Part shown: piece by piece, positions 1 through 5,673 of the stretch
Position numbering within the stretch: position 1 is the first letter of the stretch
Layout of the letters: the number at the start of each line of letters is the position of its first letter
Assembly (NCBI GenBank): GCA_902778985.1
Contig: CACYZS010000025.1
Location: forward strand, 1 to 14,268
Direction: 5' to 3'
Source of the DNA: an uncultured Ruminococcus sp.
Lineage (GTDB): Bacteria > Bacillota > Clostridia > Oscillospirales > CAG-272
DNA length: 14,268 nt
The notes under the pieces: generated by a model
What the model was told of the DNA's origin: nothing
The model's database searches: none
What the model saw: only the letters and a program-made list of their open reading frames with translations
Position numbers and translations under genes: made by a program

Positions 1-155
1 ATTGGAATATCGCGAAGAAAAACTTCACGCCGATCGAGTACTACTCGCCGATCCGCCCCGACGGCTCGCTTCTGCAAGCGTGGAGCAGCGACGCGGCGTG
101 GGTCTACGATTGGGCAAACGAAAACTTCTTCGCAGAGAACGAAAAAGTTTGGTAA
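1..155 (+). CDS. C-terminal fragment of an unidentified protein (5' end outside window)
   Basis: An open frame enters from the left edge (first whole codon at 3) and ends at TAA 153-155, leaving 50 residues. It is probably real: codon use matches the neighbouring genes, and a strong terminator follows 35 bp later. The peptide is rich in aromatic residues, with the stretches YYSPIRPDGSLLQAWSSDAA and VYDWANENFF. The pattern of Pro-x-x-x-x-Gly followed by a Trp-Ser-x-x-Ala-Ala helix loosely resembles the C-terminal end of (alpha/alpha)6-barrel glycoside hydrolases. That resemblance is weak and I do not assign a function. No start, signal peptide or catalytic residue is visible in the part present. 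Confidence 0.6.
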   Translation, partial: WNIAKKNFTPIEYYSPIRPDGSLLQAWSSDAAWVYDWANENFFAENEKVW

Positions 156-190
156 CGACAAAAGGATCCGCAACTGCAAAGAACAAGTAC

Positions 191-228
191 GAGCGCCGCA
201 GGGGTCTGCGGCGCTCTTGACTTTTTTT
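191..228 (+). terminator. Intrinsic terminator of the gene ending at 155
   Basis: A perfect 11-bp stem (GAGCGCCGCAG / CTGCGGCGCTC, 191-201 and 206-216) encloses a GGGT loop. It is followed by TTGACTTTTTTT. The U-tract overlaps the -35 box of the next promoter, so termination and re-initiation share the same bases. Confidence 0.85.
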
Positions 229-245
229 CGGGTCCGTGGTATAAT
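217..245 (+). promoter_or_regulatory. Vegetative (sigma-A type) promoter for the FAD dehydrogenase gene
   Basis: TTGACT at 217-222 and a perfect TATAAT at 240-245 are separated by 17 bp. Transcription is expected to begin near 252, giving a leader of about 73 nt before the ATG at 325. The -35 element starts directly at the foot of the preceding terminator stem. Confidence 0.85.
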
Positions 246-263
246 GAAACGGAAAAAGCGAAG

Positions 264-304
264 CCCGATCGACGACGCCAATCCGTCACGATCGGGACTT
301 TTTT
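264..304 (+). promoter_or_regulatory. Terminator-like hairpin in the 5' leader (possible attenuator)
   Basis: CCCGATCG (264-271) pairs perfectly with CGATCGGG (289-296). A short inner GACG/CGTC helix (274-277 with 284-287) can add to it. AC and six T residues (299-304) follow directly. The structure lies between the predicted transcription start (about 252) and the ATG at 325. It could terminate transcription early and so make either a regulated leader or a short RNA of about 50 nt. No ligand-binding fold or leader peptide is evident, so the controlling signal is unknown. Confidence 0.45.
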
Positions 305-324
305 GCGGGAAAGAGGGAAAAACC

Positions 325-1701
325 ATGTTTGATTACGACGTTATCATCATCGGCGCGGGGCCGGGCGGGATCTGGTCGGCGTACGAACTGCGCGACAGCG
401 GCTTGAAGGTCGGGGTGTTCGAGGAGGGCAACCCGCTTCCCAAGCGGAAATGCCCGATCGACGGCGACAAAGTAAAGTCCTGCGTCGGGTGCAAGACCTG
501 TTCGATCATGTCGGGCTTCGGCGGCGCCGGCGCCTTCTCGGACGGCAAGTACAACATTACGAACGAATTCGGCGGCTCGCTTTACGAACATATCGGGCGG
601 CAGAAGGCGCTCGAGTTGATGGAATACGTCGACTCGGTGAACCTCAAGTTCGGCGGGGAAGGGACGAAACTCTACTCGACCGCCGGCACGCGGTTCAGCA
701 AGATCTGTCTGCAGAACAAACTGGTGCTGCTCAACGCCAAGGTGCGCCATCTCGGCACCGATATCAACTATATCGTGCTCGAGAACCTCTACCGGGAACT
801 CGAAAACAAGGTCGATTTCCATTTCAACACCCCGGTCGACACGCTGTCGCAAACCGAGGGCGGATATACGGTCGAGGCGGGCGGGCGCAACTACACCTGC
901 CGCACCTGTATCGTTTCGGTCGGGCGGAGCGGCTCCAAGTGGATGGAAAAGACCTGCCGCGCGCTCGGGATCGAAACCATGTCGAACCGCGTCGATATCG
1001 GCGTGCGCGTCGAGTTGAACGCCGAGATCTTCGAGCATCTGACCGACGAACTCTACGAGAGCAAGATCACCTACCGCACCGAGACCTTTGAAGACCGGGT
1101 GCGCACCTTCTGCATGAACCCGCACGGCATCGTGGTCAACGAAAACACCAACGGCATCATCACGGTCAACGGGCACAGTTTCGAGGGCGACGACAAGAAG
1201 ACCGGGAACACCAACTTCGCGCTGCTGGTCTCCAAGCACTTCTCCGAACCCTTCCGCGACAGCAACGGCTACGCCGAGAGCATCGCGCGGCTGTCGAATA
1301 TGCTCGGCGGCGGCGTGATCGTCCAGCGGTTCGGCGATCTGATCCACGGCAGAAGAAGCACCTCGGCGCGGATCGACGAGGGTTCGGTCCGTCCGACCCT
1401 GAACGCCACGCCCGGAGACCTCAGTCTCGTACTGCCGAAACGGATCCTCGACGGCATTATCGAGATGATCTACGCGCTCGACAAGGTCGCGCCCGGGACC
1501 GCGAACCCCGATACGCTGCTCTACGGCGTCGAGGTCAAGTTCTACAACATGGAAGTCAAGACCGACGAGAACCTTGAGACCGCGTACCCCGGACTGTTCG
1601 TCATCGGCGACGGCTCGGGCGTGACGCATTCGCTCTCTCACGCCTCGGCGAGCGGCGTCTACGTCGCGCGCAAGATCCTCGAACGGACGGGGAAAAACTG
1701 A
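325..1701 (+). CDS. FAD-dependent dehydrogenase (COG2509-type NAD(P)/FAD oxidoreductase)
   Basis: The gene encodes 458 residues, close to the usual length of this family of soluble flavoproteins, whose physiological substrate is unknown. The N-terminal Rossmann fold has the dinucleotide motif GAGPGG (residues 10-15) after a run of aliphatic residues, and an acidic residue ends the second strand (VFEE, 31-34). The C-terminal FAD signature is FVIGDGSG (425-432) followed by SLSHASASG. A Cys cluster C53-x2-C56-x2-C59, with C43 nearby, sits just before the glycine-rich FGGAGAFSDGK segment. It is typical of this family and might be redox active or bind metal. The ATG at 325 is chosen because it follows AGAGGG with good spacing and precedes the Rossmann strand directly. 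Upstream in-frame ATGs at 217 and 244 precede the predicted transcription start. The gene is monocistronic, between its own promoter and the terminator at 1723-1754. Confidence 0.9.
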   Translation: MFDYDVIIIGAGPGGIWSAYELRDSGLKVGVFEEGNPLPKRKCPIDGDKVKSCVGCKTCSIMSGFGGAGAFSDGKYNITNEFGGSLYEHIGRQKALELMEYVDSVNLKFGGEGTKLYSTAGTRFSKICLQNKLVLLNAKVRHLGTDINYIVLENLYRELENKVDFHFNTPVDTLSQTEGGYTVEAGGRNYTCRTCIVSVGRSGSKWMEKTCRALGIETMSNRVDIGVRVELNAEIFEHLTDELYESKITYRTETFEDRVRTFCMNPHGIVVNENTNGIITVNGHSFEGDDKKTGNTNFALLVSKHFSEPFRDSNGYAESIARLSNMLGGGVIVQRFGDLIHGRRSTSARIDEGSVRPTLNATPGDLSLVLPKRILDGIIEMIYALDKVAPGTANPDTLLYGVEVKFYNMEVKTDENLETAYPGLFVIGDGSGVTHSLSHASASGVYVARKILERTGKN

Positions 1702-1722
1702 TCTCTTCCGAAAAAACAAAAA

Positions 1723-1754
1723 AGCGCCCGGCGGGACCAATCCCGCCGGGCGCT
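1723..1754. terminator. Bidirectional terminator between convergent genes
   Basis: A 14-bp GC-rich stem (1723-1736 with 1741-1754, loop CCAA) lies between the stop of the flavoprotein (1701) and the stop of the minus-strand dtxR-like gene (1760). An A-rich run at 1711-1723 gives the minus-strand transcript an excellent U-tract. The plus-strand side (TCTTGATT) is weaker. It therefore probably serves both genes, with the repressor gene terminated more strongly. Confidence 0.85.
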
Positions 1755-1759
1755 CTTGA

Positions 1760-2122
1760 TTACGAATGTTCCTTGACGTGTTGCTTGATCGCGGAAAAAG
1801 ACTCGTCGCTGATGACGTGTTCGATCCGGCAGGCGTCCTCCGCCGCCGTTTCGGGCGAAACGCCGATCCGCGTCAGCAGTTCCGAGAGAACGTGGTGCCG
1901 CTCGTAGATCTTTTCGGCGATCGCGCTCCCTTTATCGGTCAGGTGCAGATAGCCGTTCCCGTCGACGAGCAGATAGCCGTCGGCGCGCAGCCGCGACAGC
2001 GCACGGGAGACCGACGGCTTCGAGTAGCCCATCTTCTGCCCGACGTCGATCGCGCGCACGTCATTTCTGTCCCGGCTCAAAACCAGAATGGTCTCCAGGT
2101 ACATTTCTCCCGATTCCTGCAT
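1760..2122 (-). CDS. DtxR-family metal-dependent transcriptional repressor (probable Fe(II) sensor)
   Basis: The product is 120 residues: an N-terminal winged helix-turn-helix (about 20-62, SKPSVSRALSRLRADGYL as recognition region) and the helical dimerisation domain. The C-terminal SH3-like domain of DtxR is absent, so the architecture is MntR-length. Metal residues can be read by alignment from memory. M7 in GEMYLETI, C98, E101 and H102 in DACRIEHV match DtxR primary-site M10, C102, E105 and H106. H76 matches ancillary-site H79, but the partners E83 and H98 appear as S80 and A94. MntR has Asp at the M7 position, so this set favours iron. The start at 2122 is preceded by GGAGGG (2130-2135) with a 7-nt spacer. 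It is divergent from the feo operon, which it probably represses. The candidate operators lie in the shared intergenic region. Confidence 0.9.
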   Translation of the reverse strand: MQESGEMYLETILVLSRDRNDVRAIDVGQKMGYSKPSVSRALSRLRADGYLLVDGNGYLHLTDKGSAIAEKIYERHHVLSELLTRIGVSPETAAEDACRIEHVISDESFSAIKQHVKEHS

Positions 2123-2151
2123 ACGAGCGCCCTCCGTTCCTTGTTTTCTCC

Positions 2152-2180
2152 ATTGTAACACAAAGGAAAGGAAAATGCAA
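2152..2180 (-). promoter_or_regulatory. Promoter of the dtxR-like gene
   Basis: Read on the minus strand, TTGCAT (2175-2180) and TACAAT (2152-2157) are 17 bp apart. Both are one or two bases from consensus. Transcription should start near 2145, about 20 nt before the initiation codon at 2122. No copy of the feo dyad overlaps this promoter, so there is no direct sign of autoregulation. Confidence 0.7.
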
Positions 2181-2239
2181 GTCCCCGCGTCCCGCGCCGA
2201 CCGAAAGAAAAATTTTTCCCGCTTTTTTGCAAAAACCAC

Positions 2240-2268
2240 TTGACAAGTTAGCGCCGGGTAACTATAAT
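2240..2268 (+). promoter_or_regulatory. feo operon promoter
   Basis: A perfect TTGACA (2240-2245) and a perfect TATAAT (2263-2268) are spaced 17 bp apart. A- and T-tracts at about 2208-2236 just upstream resemble an UP element. This is the strongest promoter by consensus in the window, as expected for a gene set held off by a repressor. The whole spacer is occupied by the first of two dyads. Confidence 0.9.
2246..2263 (+). promoter_or_regulatory. Candidate DtxR-family operator, copy 1
   Basis: The 18-bp imperfect dyad AGTTAGCGCCGGGTAACT fills the spacer between the -35 and -10 boxes of the feo promoter. A protein bound here would block RNA polymerase. Its half-sites resemble the GTTAG core of DtxR boxes, but the gap between GTTA and TAAC is 8 bp rather than the 3 bp of the classical DtxR box. 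Assignment to the adjacent repressor is therefore inferred from position and repetition. Confidence 0.6.
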
Positions 2269-2278
2269 ATAGGGCGAA

Positions 2279-2296
2279 AGTTAGCCACGGGTAACT
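2279..2296 (+). promoter_or_regulatory. Candidate DtxR-family operator, copy 2
   Basis: AGTTAGCCACGGGTAACT repeats the first dyad with 16 of 18 bases identical, starting 33 bp downstream. That is about three helical turns, so both sites face the same side of the DNA. It lies just after the expected transcription start (about 2275). The half-sites AGTTAGCC and, on the other strand, AGTTACCC differ at one base. Confidence 0.6.
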
Positions 2297-2319
2297 ATTC
2301 GCGGCGGAAAGGGGAAAGA

Positions 2320-2532
2320 ATGATGCCCTTACAGTTTGCCGACGTCGGGGAAGAACAGGTGATCCGGCGGATCGGCGGAACGCCCGAGGTCAAGAAACAC
2401 CTCGAGAACTTGGGGTTCGTCGTCGGGGGAACGGTGCGCGTCGTATCTTCCTCGGGCGGGAACCTGATCGTCTCGGTCAAGGAATCCCGGATCGCGGTCA
2501 GCCGCGAGATGGCGCAGAAAATCATGATTTAA
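2320..2532 (+). CDS. feoA: FeoA family protein (first copy)
   Basis: A 70-residue small cytoplasmic SH3-like protein of the FeoA family, thought to assist or regulate the Fe(II) permease FeoB. The family pattern is visible: a Leu-Gly-Phe turn (LGFVVGGTVRVV, 31-42), then the Gly-Gly hairpin, VKESRIAVSREMAQKI and a terminal Ile. This copy is more diverged than the second. Tandem ATGs occur at 2320 and 2323 after AAAGGGGAA. I report the first, but the second has the better 8-nt spacing. It is the first gene of the feo operon, 13 bp before the second feoA. Confidence 0.88.
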   Translation: MMPLQFADVGEEQVIRRIGGTPEVKKHLENLGFVVGGTVRVVSSSGGNLIVSVKESRIAVSREMAQKIMI

Positions 2533-2545
2533 GGGGGAAACGGAA

Positions 2546-2767
2546 ATGAAAACGCTGAAAGACGTCCCGATCGGCGGGGTGGCGACGGTCCTGCGACTGC
2601 ACGGCGAGGGCGCGGTGCGGCGGCGGATCATGGACATGGGGCTGACGCGCGGGACCGAGGTCCGGGTGCGGAAGGTCGCGCCGCTCGGCGATCCCATCGA
2701 GATCACGTTGCGCGGGTACGAAATGTCGATCCGCAAAGCCGACGCCGACATGGTCGAGGTCGAGTAA
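2546..2767 (+). CDS. feoA: FeoA family protein (second copy)
   Basis: A 73-residue FeoA with a canonical core: IGGVATVLRL, then RRRIMDMGLTRGTEVRVRKV (25-44), PLGDPIEITLRGYEMSIRKADADMV. The Asp-Pro-Ile-Glu hairpin and the Leu-Arg-x-x-Glu strand are typical of stand-alone FeoA proteins. The start has AAGGGGG upstream. It is separated from the first copy by 13 bp and from feoB by 69 bp. Two FeoA paralogues in tandem are common in Clostridia, and their separate jobs are not established. The 69-bp gap to feoB holds the third operator-like dyad. Confidence 0.92.
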   Translation: MKTLKDVPIGGVATVLRLHGEGAVRRRIMDMGLTRGTEVRVRKVAPLGDPIEITLRGYEMSIRKADADMVEVE

Positions 2768-2796
2768 AACAAGCCCGATTTATTTTTTGGCCGTGC

Positions 2797-2814
2797 GGTT
2801 AGCCGAGGGCAACC
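2797..2814 (+). promoter_or_regulatory. Third operator-like dyad / stem-loop between feoA and feoB
   Basis: GGTTAGCCGAGGGCAACC has the same layout as the two promoter dyads (GTTAGCC, 2 bp, GGG, one variable base, AAC). It shares 13 of 16 core bases with copy 2. It is flanked by a direct repeat of CCGTGCGG (2791-2798 and 2813-2820). In RNA it can also fold as a small hairpin (CGGTT, bulged A, GCC, loop GAG), which could affect feoB translation because the feoB ribosome site begins at 2822. No convincing internal promoter is visible here. Confidence 0.4.
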
Positions 2815-2836
2815 GTGCGGGAAAGGAGAAACAAGA

Positions 2837-5317
2837 ATGCGTATTGCACTTGCGGGGAACCCCAACAGCGGGAAAACGACGCTGTTCAACGCTCTGACGG
2901 GTTCCAACCAGTTCGTCGGAAACTGGCCGGGGGTGACGGTCGAGAAGAAAGAGGGGAAACTGAAACGGCACGACGGCGTTGTGATCACCGACCTGCCGGG
3001 TATCTATTCGCTCTCTCCCTACACGCTCGAAGAGGTCGTCGCCCGGAATTACCTGATCGGGGAGCGCCCCGACGCGATCCTGAATATCCTCGACGGCACC
3101 AACCTGGAACGGAACCTGTACCTGACGACCCAACTGACCGAACTCGGGATCCCGGTGGTGGTCGCGGTCAATATGATCGACCTCGTGAACAAGCACGGCG
3201 ATAAGATCGATACCGCCGAACTGTCGCGCCAACTCGGCTGCCGCGTGGTGGAGATCTCCGCCCTGAAGGGCGCCGGCGTCATGGAGGCGGCGGAAGCGGC
3301 GATCGAGGCGGCGAAGGGAAGTAAGACCGTCCCGCAGCACACTTTCTCAGGTCCGGTCGAGCACGCGCTCGCCCACATCGAGGAGGCGGCGCTCCACGGT
3401 CTTCCCGAGGAGCGGCAGCGTTGGTACGCGATCAAGGTGTTCGAGGGCGACGACAAGGTGCTCGCCGACCTGAATATCCCGGGCGACGTCATGGCGCACA
3501 TCAAAGAGGACGTCGCCGCGGCGGAACGCGAACTTGAGGACGACGCGGAAAGCATCATCACAAACGAACGGTATCTCTACATCGCGGGCGTCATCAAGGC
3601 GTGCTACAAAAAGAAGAAGACCGGCGGACAGACGACGTCGGATAAGATCGACCGCGTTGTGACCAACCGCTGGCTCGGTCTTCCGATCTTCGCGCTCGTG
3701 ATGTTCCTCGTCTACTGGATCTCGATGGTCGCGGTCGGCGCCGCCGCAACCGACTGGACGAACGATTGCCTTTTCGGCGACGGCTGGCATATGTTCGGCA
3801 TCGGCACCTCGAAGTATGAGGACGCCGCCGGGGATTATGAGGCGGCGATGAACGCCGTGGCGGCGTTTGACGTCGAGTGTGATCCCGAAGCCGAGGATTT
3901 CGATCCCGAAGCGGCGCTTGCCGCGCTCCGGGCACGGCTCGACGAACCCGCCGACGCGACCGCCACGGTCGAGGTCGAGGATGAAGAGACCCTTGAACCG
4001 ATTGAGATCACCGTCTACTTCGACGCGGTGCCCGACGACGCCGGGGACGACGTCAACGCGATGTCCTATAAAGACGCGGTCGCCTATTTCTCCGAGACCG
4101 GCTTCGACGAGCCCGATCCCGCCGACTACGGCGCGTGGGTGCCGGGTATCCCCGCCCTGATCGGGAAAGGGCTTGACGCGGCGAACGCCCCCGAATGGCT
4201 CTCCGGTCTGATCCTCGACGGTATCGTCGCGGGCGTGGGCGCCGTGCTCGGGTTCGTACCGCAGATGCTGGTGCTCTTCCTGCTGCTCGCGATCCTCGAG
4301 GCGTGCGGGTATATGGCGCGGATCGCGTTCGTGCTCGACCGGATCTTCCGCCGCTTCGGTTTGTCGGGCAAATCCTTTATCCCGATGCTGATCGGTACGG
4401 GCTGCGGCATCCCCGGGATCATGGCGTCGCGCACCATCGAAAACGAGCGCGACCGCCGCATGACCATCATGACCACGACCTTCATCCCCTGCGGCGCGAA
4501 GGTGCCGTTTATCGCGATGATTGCGGGCGCGATCTTCGGCGGTTCCGCCTGGGTGGCGACCTCTGCCTACTTTATCGGCATGGCGGCGATTCCGGCTCCG
4601 TTCGTGATGGAACTGCCCGCTTACCATCTCCCGACCGTCGGCAACGTCCTGCGGTCCATGTGGGAGCGCGGCTGGTCGTTCATCAAGAAAGCCGGAACCA
4701 TCATCCTGCTTTCGACCATCGTCGTCTGGTTCCTCTCCTTCTTCGGCGTGGTCGACGGCTCCTTCCGGATGCTCGCGGAAGATGAACTCGAGTATTCGAT
4801 GCTCGCCAAGATCGGCATTCCGTTCGCCTTCCTGTTCCGTCCGCTCGGCTTCGGTACCTGGCAGGCGGCGACCGCCTCGGTTACGGGGCTCGTGGCGAAG
4901 GAGAACATCGTCGGCACGATGGGCATTCTCTACGGCGCCGGCGCGACCAACACCTACGCGGCTCTGCGCGCAGCGTTCTCGGGCGTGACCGCCTACTCCT
5001 TCCTGATCTTCAACCTGCTCTGCGCGCCCTGCTTCGCCGCGATCGGCGCGATCAAGCGCGAGATGAACAACCCGAAGTGGACTTGGTTCGCGATCGGATA
5101 CCAGTGCGGGTTCGCCTACGCCGTGTCGCTCTGCGTTTATCAGATCGGTTCGCTCTTCAACGGTTCGTTCGCGTCGGGCTCCGCCGCGACTACGGTCGGA
5201 CACGTGATCGGTCTCTTGATCTCGCTTGCCCTGATCGCGGGCGCCGTCTACATGCTCTTCTTCCGCAAATACCGTGAAGCGGACAAACTCGAACGCAAGG
5301 TCAGCGTGACCAAGTAA
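2837..5317 (+). CDS. feoB: Ferrous iron transport protein B (FeoB) with an acidic extracellular insertion
   Basis: An 826-residue Fe(II) permease with an N-terminal G domain and a membrane domain. G motifs are GNPNSGKTT (7-15, G1), PGVTVE (31-36, G2), DLPG (52-55, G3), NMID (112-115, G4) and SALKG (141-145, G5). A helical spacer follows to about 255. Membrane segments begin with GLPIFALVMFLVYWISMVAV (281-300). The conserved gate regions are TGCGIPGIMASRTIEN (521-536), IPCGAKVP (550-557), AKENIVG (687-693) and CAPCFAAIGAIKRE (729-742). The C-terminus is short and basic. The unusual part is residues about 314-434, a hydrophilic insertion between the first membrane segment and the WVPGIP loop. 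In residues 327-434, 33 are Asp or Glu and only 3 are Lys or Arg. FeoB topology places this loop outside the cell. The start follows AAAGGAG with an 8-nt spacer. Confidence 0.97.
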   Translation: MRIALAGNPNSGKTTLFNALTGSNQFVGNWPGVTVEKKEGKLKRHDGVVITDLPGIYSLSPYTLEEVVARNYLIGERPDAILNILDGTNLERNLYLTTQLTELGIPVVVAVNMIDLVNKHGDKIDTAELSRQLGCRVVEISALKGAGVMEAAEAAIEAAKGSKTVPQHTFSGPVEHALAHIEEAALHGLPEERQRWYAIKVFEGDDKVLADLNIPGDVMAHIKEDVAAAERELEDDAESIITNERYLYIAGVIKACYKKKKTGGQTTSDKIDRVVTNRWLGLPIFALVMFLVYWISMVAVGAAATDWTNDCLFGDGWHMFGIGTSKYEDAAGDYEAAMNAVAAFDVECDPEAEDFDPEAALAALRARLDEPADATATVEVEDEETLEPIEITVYFDAVPDDAGDDVNAMSYKDAVAYFSETGFDEPDPADYGAWVPGIPALIGKGLDAANAPEWLSGLILDGIVAGVGAVLGFVPQMLVLFLLLAILEACGYMARIAFVLDRIFRRFGLSGKSFIPMLIGTGCGIPGIMASRTIENERDRRMTIMTTTFIPCGAKVPFIAMIAGAIFGGSAWVATSAYFIGMAAIPAPFVMELPAYHLPTVGNVLRSMWERGWSFIKKAGTIILLSTIVVWFLSFFGVVDGSFRMLAEDELEYSMLAKIGIPFAFLFRPLGFGTWQAATASVTGLVAKENIVGTMGILYGAGATNTYAALRAAFSGVTAYSFLIFNLLCAPCFAAIGAIKREMNNPKWTWFAIGYQCGFAYAVSLCVYQIGSLFNGSFASGSAATTVGHVIGLLISLALIAGAVYMLFFRKYREADKLERKVSVTK

Positions 5318-5340
5318 AAAACCTGAAAGGGGGATCCACC

Positions 5341-5511
5341 GTGCTTTCGTGGCTTTCGTCCAACTGGCCGACGCTTCTGATCGTCGTGATCCTGCTTGCC
5401 GTCGTGACGGGGAGCATTCTCGCGATCCTGCACGGCAGGAAAACGGGGAAGTCCTCTTGCGGGTGCAACTGCGGGCACTGTCCGATGAGCGGCGCCTGCC
5501 ACAAAAAGTAA
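5341..5511 (+). CDS. FeoB-associated Cys-rich membrane protein
   Basis: A 56-residue gene with a GTG start 23 bp after feoB, preceded by AAAGGGGG. Residues about 10-30 (PTLLIVVILLAVVTGSILAI) form one membrane segment. A basic stretch (HGRKTGK) suggests the C-terminus is cytoplasmic. A Cys cluster follows: C40, C42, C44, C47 and C53 in SSCGCNCGHCPMSGACHKK. This matches the family of small Cys-rich proteins encoded directly after feoB in many Bacillota. Their role is unproven; an iron-handling or FeoB-stabilising function is usually supposed. It closes the feo operon, just before the terminator at 5542. Confidence 0.9.
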   Translation: MLSWLSSNWPTLLIVVILLAVVTGSILAILHGRKTGKSSCGCNCGHCPMSGACHKK

Positions 5512-5541
5512 ACCGGGCGTCGGAGCGCCGACGAAACCGAA

Positions 5542-5577
5542 AACAAGACGCCGTTTTACGGCGTCTTGTTGCTTTTT
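5542..5577 (+). terminator. feo operon terminator
   Basis: A perfect 12-bp stem AACAAGACGCCG / CGGCGTCTTGTT (5542-5553 and 5559-5570) with loop TTTTA is followed by GCTTTTT. A second small hairpin (CGTCGG / CCGACG, 5518-5533) lies just upstream, with no U-tract of its own. Confidence 0.88.
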
Positions 5578-5600
5578 CCCGAAAAACCGAGTTCCGTTTC

Positions 5601-5629
5601 TTGACTTTTTTGATATAATGTGATATATT
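5601..5629 (+). promoter_or_regulatory. Promoter of the c-di-GMP module
   Basis: TTGACT (5601-5606) and TATATT (5624-5629) are 17 bp apart. TGA before the -10 box makes it an extended -10. A better-looking TATAAT at 5614-5619 is only 7 bp from the -35, so it would have to act without it. Transcription is expected near 5636, leaving a short leader of about 38 nt with no riboswitch-like structure. Confidence 0.7.
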
Positions 5630-5673
5630 ATTCTTATTAAACTGGAAAAGTCTTTTTAAGAAGGACGACAAAA

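Noticed and set aside
217..324. Upstream in-frame starts (ATG 217 and ATG 244) for the FAD dehydrogenase
   Set aside because: Both lie within the promoter, before the expected transcription start, and would add a non-conserved 27-36 residue extension ahead of the Rossmann strand.
286..1740. Long minus-strand open frame opposite the FAD dehydrogenase
   Set aside because: It lies antisense to a gene with clear motifs. It is a by-product of GC-rich third positions, has an Arg/Asp/Val-biased composition, matches no family and has no ribosome site.
5614..5619. TATAAT as the -10 box of the promoter before the EIIC-EAL gene
   Set aside because: It is only 7 bp from the TTGACT box. TATATT at 5624 has the correct 17-bp spacing and an extended -10.
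3347..5671. Minus-strand open frame of more than 770 codons opposite feoB
   Set aside because: It covers the well-supported feoB and two regulatory regions. Its low-complexity Arg/Asp/Glu/His composition and lack of any recognisable domain mark it as a shadow.
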